64,000 bases of DNA from an uncultured Clostridia bacterium (GCA_934178555.1 CAKPQL010000002.1:44003-108002), one strand, 5' to 3'; counted from the first letter of the stretch, positions 44,907-55,276 are shown. Translations and numbers: made by a program. Notes: a model not told the origin generated them from the sequence alone.

Positions 44907-47027
44907 ATGGTAAAAAAGAAAAAGAAAATACTGCATATAGTTGAGGCTTTTGGAGGAGGAGTATTTACTTTCTTAACAGAATTGGTTAATTCAACAGTTG
45001 ATGATTATGATATAACGATAGCATATTCAATAAGACCAGAAACACCGGGAAATTTTAAAGATTACTTCAGTGATAAAGTAAAATTTATAGAAGTTAAAAA
45101 TTTTACACGAAGCATAAATCCAAAAAAAGATTTAAAAGCAATAAGAGAAATAAAAAAAATAGTAAGAGAATTGAATCCAGATATAGTACATATGCATTCT
45201 TCAAAGGCGGGGGCAATAGGTAGAATTGCAATAAGTGCTAAGAAAAGAAAATTATTGTATAATCCGCATGGCTTTTCATTTTTAAAAAAAGATGATTCAA
45301 AGATGAAAAGATTTATCTATAAATCAATAGAAAAACTGTTAACATTTAGAAAGTGTACAATAGTTGGATGTTCTCAAGGAGAATATGAAGAAGCACATAA
45401 ATTATCTAAAAATTCTATTTGCATAAACAATGGTGTAAATATAGATAAATTAATGATTGAATCACAAGGATTAGAACAAAAAAATATAGATTACGATAAT
45501 TTAAAAATATGTACTTGTGCAAGAATAACTTATCCTAAAAATCCAAAATTATTTAATGAAATTGCAAAAGCATTTCCTAATATTCAGTTTACTTGGATTG
45601 GCGATGGAGAATTAAGAGAAGAATTAACAGCAAGCAATATAATTATTACAGGATGGAAAGAAAAAAGAGAACTATTGAAGCTTATAAATGAAAATGATAT
45701 ATTCATTTTACCTTCATTATGGGAAGGTTTACCAATATCATTGCTAGAAGCAATGTTTATGAAAAAAATATGTATTGTAAGCAATTGTATTGGAAATAAA
45801 GATGTAATAAAAAGCGGAGAAAATGGTTTTATATGTAATAAGCTAGAAGATTTTATAAATAAAATTAATGAAATAAAAAATGAAGATGTAGAGAGCATAC
45901 AAAATAAAGCAAGAGAAGATGTAGAAAGAATTTACAATATTAATATAATGGCAAAGCAATATGATAAAGCGTATAAGAAAACAATATTGCATATTGTAAA
46001 TAGCAATGCATATTCAGGACTTGAAAAAGTTGCAATAGATATAATAAAAAATACTAATAATGAATACAACCAATATTATGTTACTCAAGATGGACCAATA
46101 GTAGAAAAATTAAAAAAGGAAAATATAGATAGAATAAAATTAAATAAAATGTCAGTAAGAGAAATCAGAAAAATTTGTAAACAATATAAACCAGATATAA
46201 TTCACGCACATGATTATACTGCAACAATAATAAGTGCATTTTCTTTTGTAAAAGTTCCTATAATAAGCCACTTACATAACAATGCTCCATGGATAAAAAA
46301 AGTGAATCCATATTCAATTGCAATGTTGTTTGCAAGTATAAGAGTAAAAAAGATTTTAACAGTATCTGACTCAATACAAAACGAATATGTTTTTTCACGA
46401 TATATAAGAAAAAAGATTGAAAATATTGGTAATCCAATAAGTGTAAAAAGTGTTACAGAAAAAGTATCAAAAGATGTCAAAAAAAATTATGATGTTTGTT
46501 TTGTAGGAAGATTAACAAAAGCCAAAAACCCAATTAAATTTATAAATATAATATCAGAATTGAAAAGCTTGATGCCAAACATAAAAGCAGTAATGGTAGG
46601 CGATGGAGAGTTAAGACAAGAATGCGAAGAGCAAGTTAAAAAATTAGATTTACAAGATAATATTGAGTTAAAAGGTTTTGTAGATAATCCTTATGAATAT
46701 ATGGCGCAATCAAAAGTATTTTGCTTAACATCAGAATGGGAAGGATTTGGACTAGTTGCATTTGAGGCACTTGCTTTGGAAATACCATGTGTAGTTAGTA
46801 ATGTAGGTGGATTAGTGAATGTTATAGATGATAGCTGTGGAGTAACATGCAGTGAAAACAGAGAGTTTGTTTATGAAATAAACAAATTGCTGGATGATGA
46901 AGTATATTATTTAAAAAAAGTTGAAAATGCAAAAAGAAAAGCTAAGAAATTAGATAATTATTTTTATTATTTTGGTAAAATTAGTAAAATATATTTGGAG
47001 GTAACTATAAATGATAAAAAAGCATAG
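44907..47027 (+). CDS. Tandem GT4-GT4 glycosyltransferase fusion
   Basis: 706 residues made of two complete GT-B (GT4) glycosyltransferases: residues about 5-350 (KILHIVEAFGGGVFTF start, EX7E in WEGLPISLLEAM) and about 355-700 (TILHIVNSNAYSGLEK start, EX7E in WEGFGLVAFEAL). Each half has its own N-terminal acceptor and C-terminal nucleotide-sugar domain, so one polypeptide could add two successive sugars in the repeat unit. The N-terminal half resembles exopolysaccharide transferases starting with KKKK. The end overlaps the polymerase gene by 17 bases. Ribosome site AAAGGAG. Confidence 0.88.
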   Translation: MVKKKKKILHIVEAFGGGVFTFLTELVNSTVDDYDITIAYSIRPETPGNFKDYFSDKVKFIEVKNFTRSINPKKDLKAIREIKKIVRELNPDIVHMHSSKAGAIGRIAISAKKRKLLYNPHGFSFLKKDDSKMKRFIYKSIEKLLTFRKCTIVGCSQGEYEEAHKLSKNSICINNGVNIDKLMIESQGLEQKNIDYDNLKICTCARITYPKNPKLFNEIAKAFPNIQFTWIGDGELREELTASNIIITGWKEKRELLKLINENDIFILPSLWEGLPISLLEAMFMKKICIVSNCIGNKDVIKSGENGFICNKLEDFINKINEIKNEDVESIQNKAREDVERIYNINIMAKQYDKAYKKTILHIVNSNAYSGLEKVAIDIIKNTNNEYNQYYVTQDGPIVEKLKKENIDRIKLNKMSVREIRKICKQYKPDIIHAHDYTATIISAFSFVKVPIISHLHNNAPWIKKVNPYSIAMLFASIRVKKILTVSDSIQNEYVFSRYIRKKIENIGNPISVKSVTEKVSKDVKKNYDVCFVGRLTKAKNPIKFINIISELKSLMPNIKAVMVGDGELRQECEEQVKKLDLQDNIELKGFVDNPYEYMAQSKVFCLTSEWEGFGLVAFEALALEIPCVVSNVGGLVNVIDDSCGVTCSENREFVYEINKLLDDEVYYLKKVENAKRKAKKLDNYFYYFGKISKIYLEVTINDKKA

Positions 47028-48324
47028 TATTAGTATAAAATTGGCATTAATATATTTATATGCATTTATATTAATTTACCTTCCGGATTTTTCATATTAC
47101 ATAAAGGTAAATGGTTTAATTATTTATTCAATTTTAACAGTATTTTTTTTAACATTCAAAATGCATCTAAAAGAGAAAAAATTTATAGACACATTTAACA
47201 AGAAACCAATAGCTATATTTATAATACTTAATATATTCTTCACAGTTTATTATGTTATTAGAACACTTATTGCAGGAACGGAAATAAATGATCTTAAAAA
47301 TTTAAGAATTATTCAAAATTTAACACCTATATTATTATTAGTTGGTGTATTGATAGTAAATGATGAGTTAGACAAATTAAATTATACAAAAGAAAAAAAG
47401 TATAAATTTATTATAGGATTAGGAATAATTCAATCATTAAGTGCTATTAGTATGATTTTTATTCCAGCATTAAGAAATGTTGCTTATAATATATTTTATA
47501 AAGGAAGTACTGAAATTAATAGATATATTTCGGAAAGTCGTATTTATGGTATTTGTGATGGAAACTATACATACAGTTTGCAAGTACTAACATCATTTAT
47601 TGCTTTATTTTCTTTTTGCTTTGCATATTTTTATAAAGAAAAAAAATATTATTTTTATTCATTTGTAATATTAGTAACAACTCTTTTAAATGGTAGAACT
47701 GGTTTGCTAATATTTATGATAGGTATAGCCTATTTACTAATAAGAGAAATGATTTATAGTAAAAAATTCTTTTCAAATTTAAAAATTATTTTTTTAATAG
47801 CTATAGCTATAGCTGTTATTTGTTCTTTTGTAATAATTTTTTTACCCAATACAGTAAGACTGATGAATCATGCAGTTAACGATATTTATTCATTTGTTAC
47901 TGAAGATGATTATAATACAGAAACAGGATATTTAGTGGATATGATAAAAGTTCCAGATAGTTTTACAGATAAAATTTTCGGAGCAGGATATAGAATTTAT
48001 GGACGTGCAGGGATTGATTATGGATGTACGTTAGCTTCAGATATTGGCTTTATTAATGATATATTTATGGCTGGAATTTTTTCAGTAGCATTATTATATA
48101 ATTCGTTTTTGTTTTTAATATTTAATATAAAAAATGTTAATTATAATTCAAAATTTGAGAAAGTTACAAGTATAATAATTTTAATTGCAATGATTTTATC
48201 TAATGTAAAAGGTGAATTTTTTAGAAGCCAAATGCAAATTTCTACGGTATTAATAATTTTAATATTTATGTTAATGGAGGAAAAGAAAAATGAAAAAATT
48301 ATCAGTAATAATACCAGTGTATAA
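47011..48324 (+). CDS. O-antigen/exopolysaccharide polymerase, Wzy/ligase-like
   Basis: A 437-residue integral membrane protein with about 11-12 helices and a large outer loop (about 290-345), the usual topology of Wzy polymerases. The segment TLLNGRTGLLIFMIGI resembles the Wzy_C/O-antigen ligase signature. It probably polymerises lipid-linked repeat units on the outer face. AT content is extreme. It overlaps both neighbours, so it is translationally coupled. Confidence 0.78.
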   Translation: MIKKHSISIKLALIYLYAFILIYLPDFSYYIKVNGLIIYSILTVFFLTFKMHLKEKKFIDTFNKKPIAIFIILNIFFTVYYVIRTLIAGTEINDLKNLRIIQNLTPILLLVGVLIVNDELDKLNYTKEKKYKFIIGLGIIQSLSAISMIFIPALRNVAYNIFYKGSTEINRYISESRIYGICDGNYTYSLQVLTSFIALFSFCFAYFYKEKKYYFYSFVILVTTLLNGRTGLLIFMIGIAYLLIREMIYSKKFFSNLKIIFLIAIAIAVICSFVIIFLPNTVRLMNHAVNDIYSFVTEDDYNTETGYLVDMIKVPDSFTDKIFGAGYRIYGRAGIDYGCTLASDIGFINDIFMAGIFSVALLYNSFLFLIFNIKNVNYNSKFEKVTSIIILIAMILSNVKGEFFRSQMQISTVLIILIFMLMEEKKNEKIISNNTSV

Positions 48325-49303
48325 TGCGGAAAAAGATATATATCAATGTATTGAATCAATAATCAAACAGAGATATAAAAATTTTGAAGTTATAATAGTT
48401 AATGATGGCTCAACTGATAATTCTCTAAGTGTAATAAACGAAGCAACCAAGGATGATGAACGTTTTAAAATAATAAATATTGAAAATTCAGGAGTATCTT
48501 ATGCTAGAAATATAGGCGTTGAAAATGCTCATGGAGAGTATATTACATTTGTTGATGCTGATGATTATATTGATGAAGAAACATTTGAAATGATATTTAG
48601 TATTTTAGATAAAGAAGATATAGATTATTTAAAATATGGTTATATAAAGGAATATGGACCTTTCAGACAAAATTATAAATTTAAGTCAGATACAAATACT
48701 TTAATTATGAATAAGGATTTTGGTGAAAAAGTTTATCCTAATTTTTTACAAACGAATGATTATGCATCTGTTTGGAATTTATGTATTAAAAGCAAAATCG
48801 CTTCCCAAATAAGCTTTGATAAATATAAAAAATATGCAGAAGATAGAAAGTATTCTTTTGATGCTTTAAAAAAATCAAAAAAAATTTACTTATTATCCCA
48901 CAATATGTATCATTATAGATTAAATATGAATAGTGTAACAAATAAAAAAAATAGTGAAAAGGCTAAAAAACAATTATTAGATACAATTGATACTAATATA
49001 TATATTTATAAAAATATGAAATTAGCTATATTAGAAGAGGGCTTAATAAATAGTATTAAATATGATATATTAGAATATATTAAAAAATTTTTTTATTTAT
49101 ATAATTTTAAAGAATATATAAATTCACTAAATGAATTGTTGGAATCAAAGGAGATAATTAGTTTATTTGATGAAGTAGAAAATTTGACTATTCAAGATAT
49201 AAAAAATACTTTTGAATCAAAAAAAATGTTTTTTAAGATTAAATTAAGTATCATAGTTGATAAAATAAAATTGAAAATAAAAAGGGTGATTATTAATGAA
49301 TAA
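48290..49303 (+). CDS. GT2 family glycosyltransferase
   Basis: A 337-residue GT-A enzyme: SVIIPVYNAEKDIYQCIESI, VNDGSTDNS and the DXD-type FVDADDYID metal site, followed by a variable C-terminal half (AEDRKYSFDAL). It adds a sugar to the lipid-linked intermediate at the cytosolic face. Start overlaps the polymerase by 35 bases with ribosome site ATGGAGG. Confidence 0.93.
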   Translation: MKKLSVIIPVYNAEKDIYQCIESIIKQRYKNFEVIIVNDGSTDNSLSVINEATKDDERFKIINIENSGVSYARNIGVENAHGEYITFVDADDYIDEETFEMIFSILDKEDIDYLKYGYIKEYGPFRQNYKFKSDTNTLIMNKDFGEKVYPNFLQTNDYASVWNLCIKSKIASQISFDKYKKYAEDRKYSFDALKKSKKIYLLSHNMYHYRLNMNSVTNKKNSEKAKKQLLDTIDTNIYIYKNMKLAILEEGLINSIKYDILEYIKKFFYLYNFKEYINSLNELLESKEIISLFDEVENLTIQDIKNTFESKKMFFKIKLSIIVDKIKLKIKRVIINE

Positions 49304-50171
49304 TATTACAATTTTTACACCAACATATAACAGAATAAATACACTAAAGAATACATATGATAGTTTAAAAAATCAAACAGATAAAAATTTTATTTGGATG
49401 ATTATAGACGATGGGTCAACAGATGAAACAGAAAAAGTTGTAAGCGATTGGAAAAAAGAAGGTATTGTAAATATAGAATATTTTAAGAAAAAAAATGGTG
49501 GAAAACATAGTGCATATAATATGTTTATGAGTAAAGTTCAAACTCAATATTGCTTAATTGCATTAGATTCAGATGACATTATAGTTGAGGACGGTATTGA
49601 ATATTTAAATAAAAAGATTAGTGATTTAAATGATAAGCAATGTGGAATAGTATGTATAAGATCAAAATATGCATCGCGAAGGGATGAGACTTGTAAAAAA
49701 TATGATATTAACAAATTAAGTGGCAACTCTTTAAAAAGTGCTTTAGAAAATAATATGTTTGCTGCGGAATGTTCATTTCTTTTTGAAACAGATTATATAA
49801 AAAAATTTAGATATCCGGAAATAGAAAAAGAGAATTTTTTTACTGAAGCATATGTGTATTATCAATTAGATAAAGAAATATATTGGAGTGACAAAATTTT
49901 GACATTAGGAGCTTATTTAGAAGATGGATTAACCAAAAATTCTTCAAAATTGTTTTTTAATAATCCAACATCTTGGATGATGTTTAATGAATTAAGAATG
50001 AAACAAAATAAGTCTTTTATAAAAAGAATAAAATATACTATTTATTTTATTGCATTTTCGCTTATGTCGGGCAATAATCCGTTTAAAAATAATAATAAGA
50101 TAAAAATATTTATATTATATCCTATAGGTATTATTGGAAAAAATTATATTACAAGAAGAAATAAAATATAA
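49296..50171 (+). CDS. GT2 family glycosyltransferase
   Basis: A 291-residue GT-A enzyme with TIFTPTYNRINTLKNTY, IDDGSTDETE and ALDSDD as the metal motif, plus the NGGKHSAYN patch characteristic of a subgroup of capsule glycosyltransferases. Start overlaps the previous gene by 8 bases. Sugar specificity cannot be predicted. Confidence 0.92.
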   Translation: MNNITIFTPTYNRINTLKNTYDSLKNQTDKNFIWMIIDDGSTDETEKVVSDWKKEGIVNIEYFKKKNGGKHSAYNMFMSKVQTQYCLIALDSDDIIVEDGIEYLNKKISDLNDKQCGIVCIRSKYASRRDETCKKYDINKLSGNSLKSALENNMFAAECSFLFETDYIKKFRYPEIEKENFFTEAYVYYQLDKEIYWSDKILTLGAYLEDGLTKNSSKLFFNNPTSWMMFNELRMKQNKSFIKRIKYTIYFIAFSLMSGNNPFKNNNKIKIFILYPIGIIGKNYITRRNKI

Positions 50172-50196
50172 TTTATAAAATTAGGGAAGGAAAATT

Positions 50197-51259
50197 ATGA
50201 AAATTGGAATTATAACAATAAATGATAACAATAATTATGGTAATAGATTACAAAATTATGCAGTACAAAAAATGTTAAATTCACTTAATTGTCAAACTGT
50301 AACATTAAGAAATATTCCACAATTAAATGGAAAAGATAAGCTGTTGTTAAAATTTGTAAAATACTTAATGCTAAAGAAAAAGGAAAATAGTGAGCGATTA
50401 AATTGTTTTTTAAATTTTAACAGAAATATAGTATTTTCAAAAAAATATATTACACCGTATTCAAATATATCTAATAAATATGATTATTTTGTTACTCGGT
50501 AGCGATCAAGTTTGGAATGCAAATTTAGGTGGTTTGCGTGAAGTCGATTTGTTAGATTTTTGTAGAAATGAACAAAAAATTTCATTTTCTGCAAGTTTTG
50601 GAATTAATGAAATACCAGAAAATAAAAAAGAGTTTGCTAAAAGTAAGTTACAAACTTTTAAAGCAATTTCTGTTCGTGAGGATGCTGGAAAACAAATAAT
50701 AGAAGAGTTAACAAATAGAAGAGATGTTGAGGTATTGGTAGATCCTACTATGCTTTTAACAGCAGATGAATGGGACAATGTTTCAAAAAAGCCACAACAA
50801 CTTAACGAGTTAAAGTCTGATAAATACATATTAAACTATTTCTTAGGGGAACTTCCACCAAAGTGGAGAGATGAAATAAATAGAATTGCAAAAGAAAATA
50901 ATTGCGAAATTATAAATATATTAGATAAAACTAGTTCTTTTTATCAAACTGGTCCAAGTGAATTTTTGTATTTAGAAAAAAATGCATTTTTAGTATGTAC
51001 AGATTCTTTTCATTCAAGTGTTTTTTCTATAATATATGATACACCTTTTGTAGTTTTTAATAGACAACAAAAAGGGGTAAAGTCTATGAATTCACGCATA
51101 GATACATTATTATCAAAATTCAAATTGGAAGAAAGAAGATTTTCAAATGAAATAACAGAAGATTTATTAAAATGTAATTATATTGAGGCAAAACAGATTC
51201 TAAAACAAGAACAGGAAAAATCAATTAACTTTTTAAGAAAAGCATTAGATATAAAATAG
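50197..51259 (+). CDS. Polysaccharide pyruvyl transferase, read through a CGG +1 shift
   Basis: ATG 50197 (ribosome site GGGAAGG) gives the N-terminal half (IGIITINDNNNYGNRLQNYA, family hallmark NYGNRLQN). After KYDYFVT the codon CGG (50497-50499) is followed by TAG; skipping C gives GSDQVWNANLGG, the most conserved block of PF04230, and the frame continues to 51259 (VDPTMLL, DSFHSSVFS). Total 353 residues. The enzyme adds a pyruvyl ketal to sugars of the exopolysaccharide. It pairs with the F420-hydrogenase-beta-like gene at 52824, a frequent association. No downstream start would include GSDQVW. Confidence 0.9.
50497..50499 (+). other. CGG frameshift site 5 (pyruvyl transferase)
   Basis: Context GTT ACT C GGT AGC GAT. 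The next frame-0 codon is TAG. Skipping C gives TGSDQVWN, the family signature. Confidence 0.92.
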
Positions 51260-51270
51260 GAGTGGAGATT

Positions 51271-52800
51271 TTGAAAGTAAATCAATTAAAATTAGGAGCG
51301 ATACTTTCATATGTAGTTATTGCTATAAATATGATAATAGGTGTTGTATATACACCTGTATTAATACGAATGTTAGGACAGTCGGAGTATGGCTTGTATT
51401 CGCTAGTATATTCGATAATGACATATTTAACTGTATTAGATTTAGGCTTTGGAAATGCTATTATATTGTATACAGCGAAATATAGAGCTAAAAATCAAAA
51501 AACAGAAGAATATAGATTGTACGGAATGTTTGTAATTATATATACTATAATAGGAATTATAGCAGCTATTATTGGCATAATAATGTATTTGAATGTAAAT
51601 ACTTTATTTGGAGATACAATGACATCTAGTGAGTTGGAAAAAGCTAAGATTATGATGATTATATTAACATTTAATTTAGTATTGACCTTTCCGTTAAGTA
51701 TGTTTGGAAATATACTAGTAGCTTATGAAAAATTTGTAATAAGTAAATTGATAAAAATTGCTCAAATTGTATTAATGCCATGCATAATGTTACCTTTATT
51801 GCTTTTGGGATATAAATCAATTGCTATGGTAGTTGTATTAACAATATTGAATATAGCAAGCTTGCTAGCAAATACTTTTATATGTTTTAAAAATTTGAAA
51901 ATAAAATTAGACTTTTCAAAATTTGATATACCAGTACTAAAAGAAATATTTGCATATTCATTTTTTATATTTTTGAATCAAGTAATAGATAAAGTAAATT
52001 GGAGTGTAGACCAATTTATATTAGGAACAGTTGCGGGGACAGTTGCTGTTGCAGTATATTCAGTAGCAGGGCAATTAAATACAATGTATTTATCTTTCTC
52101 AACAGCAATAAGTGGAGTAATGCTACCTAAAGTTGCAAAAATGGAGGAAAATTCAGCTACTCCTAAGCAATATACAGAAATTTTTATAAGAACAGGAAGA
52201 ATTCAATATTTAGTAATGGGATTAATAATAACTGGCTTCGTAATTTTTGGCCAAGCATTTATAAATTTATGGGTAGGCTCAGGATATGAACAAACATATT
52301 ATATAGCATGTATATTAATGATTCCAGTAACAATACCGTTAACACAAAATATAGGGTTAAGTATTTTACAAGCTAAAAATAAATACAAATATAGAACAAT
52401 GATATTTTTTGGAATTGCAATATTAAATGTTTTAGTGAGTATACCATTAGCTAAAATGTATGGAGGAATAGGAAGCGCGATAGGTACGGCAATTTCCTTA
52501 GTATTAGGACAAATTATTATTTTAAATATATATTATTACAAAGCTATACATATAAACATACTAGAATATTGGAAAAATATTTTAAAGATGACTATTCCAA
52601 TGATAATTGTTTTAGGTATTGGATTAGCGATTAAATATTATATTTCATTAAATGGAATTATAGGATTAGTATTAGGAATAGGAATTTACTCTATTATTTA
52701 TAGTTTTATTGCTTGGAGGTTCATAATGAATGATTATGAAAAAGATTTAATAAAAAAACCAATAAATAAAGTTCTAGATAAAATTAAAAAAACGAAGTAA
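51271..52800 (+). CDS. Polysaccharide flippase, Wzx-like (MOP superfamily)
   Basis: A 509-residue protein with 14 predicted helices, starting LKVNQLKLGAILSYVVIAI and containing TPVLIRMLGQSEYGLYSL, hallmarks of Wzx/RfbX-type flippases. It moves undecaprenyl-linked repeat units across the membrane. I prefer TTG 51271, which has AGGAG at 8-base spacing, over GTG 51262 that touches it. The gene starts 11 bases after the pyruvyl transferase stop. Confidence 0.92.
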   Translation: MKVNQLKLGAILSYVVIAINMIIGVVYTPVLIRMLGQSEYGLYSLVYSIMTYLTVLDLGFGNAIILYTAKYRAKNQKTEEYRLYGMFVIIYTIIGIIAAIIGIIMYLNVNTLFGDTMTSSELEKAKIMMIILTFNLVLTFPLSMFGNILVAYEKFVISKLIKIAQIVLMPCIMLPLLLLGYKSIAMVVVLTILNIASLLANTFICFKNLKIKLDFSKFDIPVLKEIFAYSFFIFLNQVIDKVNWSVDQFILGTVAGTVAVAVYSVAGQLNTMYLSFSTAISGVMLPKVAKMEENSATPKQYTEIFIRTGRIQYLVMGLIITGFVIFGQAFINLWVGSGYEQTYYIACILMIPVTIPLTQNIGLSILQAKNKYKYRTMIFFGIAILNVLVSIPLAKMYGGIGSAIGTAISLVLGQIIILNIYYYKAIHINILEYWKNILKMTIPMIIVLGIGLAIKYYISLNGIIGLVLGIGIYSIIYSFIAWRFIMNDYEKDLIKKPINKVLDKIKKTK

Positions 52801-52823
52801 TATAGATATGTTAGGAGGTACAA

Positions 52824-53984
52824 ATGATAGAAATATATAATAAATCAAAATGCTGTGGGTGCCATGCGTGTTTTAACAAGTGCCCAAAGAATGCAATAGA
52901 AATGATAGAAGATGAGCAAGGTTTTAAATATCCTAAAATTAATAAAGAAAAATGCATAAATTGTGGTTTGTGCGAAAAAGTGTGCCCAATTATAAATATA
53001 AACCAAAAACAAAATCAACCTATAGCATATGCTTGTTATAATTTAAATGAAACAATAAGGGAAGAAAGCTCATCAGGAGGAATTTTTTCGTTATTATCAG
53101 AATGGATTTTAGATAAAAATGGAGTGGTTTTTGGAGCAGCATTTAATGATGAATTTTTGGTACAACATACATATATAGAAAATATGTCAGATTTAAAAAA
53201 GTTTAGAGGGTCTAAATATTTACAAAGTTTAATTAACGATACATATAAAAAAGCAAAAGAGTTTTTGGATAATGGAAGATATGTATTATTTACAGGAACT
53301 CCATGTCAGATTGAAGGATTGATGTCATATTTGGGTAAAAAATATGAAAAATTATATACGCAGGATATCATCTGTCATAGTAACCCATCTCCTAAAGTTT
53401 GGAAAAAATACTTAGAATATTTGGAAAAACAGAGTAATTCTAAATTGGAAAATGTAAATTTTAGAGACAAAAGTTTGGAAGGGTGGAGTAATTATCATTT
53501 AAAAGTAAAATTCAAAACAGGTAGTGAATACAATAGTATTCATTCAAAAGATAAATATATGAAGATATTTCTAAATAGCTTATCATCAAGAGAGTCATGC
53601 TATGAATGTCATTTTAGAAAATTAAATAGAGTATCTGATATTACTTTAGCTGATTTTTGGGGAATAGATAATATATTACCTAAAATGAACGATGAAAAGG
53701 GGACATCTTTAGTAATTATAAATTCATATAAAGGAAAAGAGTTATTTGATGCAATACAAAAAGATATAAAGTGTGAAAATGTTGATATAAATGCTGCTTT
53801 AAAATATAATCCAGCAATAATTAATTCTCCACAGAAAAATAAAAATAGAGAAAAATTTTTTTGCAACTTAGATACTATGGAATTTGATGAATTAGTGAAA
53901 AAATATGTACCTAGAACTAATATATTACAAAAAGTTAAAAATAAATGTAAAAAAATATTAAAAAGAGTATTAGTAAAAAAATAA
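52824..53984 (+). CDS. F420-hydrogenase beta-subunit-like ferredoxin protein of polysaccharide clusters
   Basis: A 386-residue protein: two 4Fe-4S motifs (CCGCHACFNKCP, CINCGLCEKVCP) then the FrhB/FdhB N- and C-terminal domains (SSGGIFSLLSEWIL, GTPCQIEGL, CHSNPSPKVW, DITLADFWGI). Family members next to pyruvyl transferases are thought to support redox modification of the polysaccharide; the reaction is unproven. Ribosome site AGGAGG. Last gene of the first exopolysaccharide operon. Confidence 0.85.
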   Translation: MIEIYNKSKCCGCHACFNKCPKNAIEMIEDEQGFKYPKINKEKCINCGLCEKVCPIININQKQNQPIAYACYNLNETIREESSSGGIFSLLSEWILDKNGVVFGAAFNDEFLVQHTYIENMSDLKKFRGSKYLQSLINDTYKKAKEFLDNGRYVLFTGTPCQIEGLMSYLGKKYEKLYTQDIICHSNPSPKVWKKYLEYLEKQSNSKLENVNFRDKSLEGWSNYHLKVKFKTGSEYNSIHSKDKYMKIFLNSLSSRESCYECHFRKLNRVSDITLADFWGIDNILPKMNDEKGTSLVIINSYKGKELFDAIQKDIKCENVDINAALKYNPAIINSPQKNKNREKFFCNLDTMEFDELVKKYVPRTNILQKVKNKCKKILKRVLVKK

Positions 53985-54030
53985 AATAACATATTAAAAC
54001 GGCAAAAAAAGTGATTATTTCCTAAAAGTA

Positions 54031-54058
54031 TTGCTTTTTTTCCAAAACATGTTATAAT
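54031..54058 (+). promoter_or_regulatory. Promoter of the sorted-protein/sortase genes
   Basis: TTGCTT (54031-54036), 16-base spacer, TATAAT (54053-54058). The spacer contains TTTTCCAAAA (54038-54047), as does the promoter at 56172. Confidence 0.65.
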
Positions 54059-54092
54059 ATTATAGTAAAAACTTAAATAGGGAGGAAAAACG

Positions 54093-54632
54093 ATGAAAAA
54101 AGTTTTAAAAACTGCATTAATTTTTATATTAATGTTATTAGTTTATACAACAGTTGTAAATGCTGCAACAACAGAAGAATTAGTAGCATATGCATCAAAA
54201 ACATTTACAATAGCTGGAGAAAAAGTTAAGCTTTCTGATGGAGATGTATTAAAAGTAAAACGTTTTCTTTCTGAAAATCCAATATCTGAAAGTGATGGAG
54301 ATACAATAATAGATAAAGCTGAGCAAATAATTTCTATAATGAATACTGAGGGGGTTGCTAATCCAACTAAATTAAGTAAAGCAAAAAAAGAGCAAGTATT
54401 AAGTATAGCACAAGAAGCAGCTGCTGTAACAGGAGCAACATTAACATATGATTCAACAAACAAAGTTGTAACAGTATATAAAAATGGAAAAACAATCGAA
54501 TCAATTTCTTTAAAGAACGATAAATTTGTACAAACAGGTAATGATAATACAGCATATGTGGTTGCTGGAATTGTAGCAGTAATTGCCGTTGCTACTGTAG
54601 TAATATTAAAAAAGAGAAAAGTAAATGCATAA
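54093..54632 (+). CDS. Secreted protein with sortase-type C-terminal anchor
   Basis: A 179-residue protein: signal peptide (about 1-25, ending VVNAAT), a helical/beta extracytoplasmic region, then at about 142-179 a tripartite sorting signal: FVQTGND, a hydrophobic helix and KKRKVNA. The sorting motif would be VQTGN or similar rather than LPxTG. The sortase starts inside its last codons, so the two are almost certainly enzyme and substrate. Function unknown; placement in the exopolysaccharide locus suggests surface anchoring of, or near, the polymer. Confidence 0.75.
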   Translation: MKKVLKTALIFILMLLVYTTVVNAATTEELVAYASKTFTIAGEKVKLSDGDVLKVKRFLSENPISESDGDTIIDKAEQIISIMNTEGVANPTKLSKAKKEQVLSIAQEAAAVTGATLTYDSTNKVVTVYKNGKTIESISLKNDKFVQTGNDNTAYVVAGIVAVIAVATVVILKKRKVNA

Positions 54633-55260
54633 AAAAAATAAAAGCAATATAATGAGAGCAACTATTAAAAGTATAATAGTTGCTCTTATGTATTCTATAA
54701 TTATTTTTGCGATAATATATTTGCTGTTTTCGGACTCAATTAGTAAGGCAATTTCAATAGTTGATATGATATCAGTAGATACGAGTAAAAAAATATTGAA
54801 AGACGTAAAAATTAATTTAGATACTAAAAACTTAGAAAATTATCCAGAATACGGCGCAAAATATGGTAGTATAAAAATACCATCTCTTAATATAAATTTA
54901 GGATTATATTATGGAGACACTTTAGCTATATTAAGATATGGAGTAGGACATTCTAGCGGAAGCTATTTCCCAGGAGAAGGTGGCTCTGTTGTGTGCATGG
55001 GGCATAACACAAAAGGTATGTTAAGGGAATTACCACAGATAAAAAATGGAGAAAAAATAATAATAGAAACAACTTATGGAATATATACATATGAAGTATA
55101 TGAAACAGGAGTTGTTGAACAAACTAAGCTTGATGCTGTACAAATACAAAGGGAAAAAGAAATTTTAATGTTATATACTTGTTATCCAGTAAATAGTATA
55201 GGTCATGCAAAAAATAGATTCATTGTATATGCTAATTTAGTAGAAGAACAACAGATGTAA
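54625..55260 (+). CDS. Sortase (class D-like)
   Basis: A 211-residue membrane-anchored transpeptidase: N-terminal helix (about 15-35) and sortase beta barrel with catalytic His in VVCMGHNTKG, Cys in LMLYTCYP (TLxTC type) and Arg in AKNRFIVYANL. Start ATG 54625 overlaps the preceding gene by 8 bases. It should attach the neighbouring protein to the wall through the non-LPxTG motif. Confidence 0.9.
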   Translation: MHKKNKSNIMRATIKSIIVALMYSIIIFAIIYLLFSDSISKAISIVDMISVDTSKKILKDVKINLDTKNLENYPEYGAKYGSIKIPSLNINLGLYYGDTLAILRYGVGHSSGSYFPGEGGSVVCMGHNTKGMLRELPQIKNGEKIIIETTYGIYTYEVYETGVVEQTKLDAVQIQREKEILMLYTCYPVNSIGHAKNRFIVYANLVEEQQM

Positions 55261-55276
55261 TATAAATGGAGGAAAT

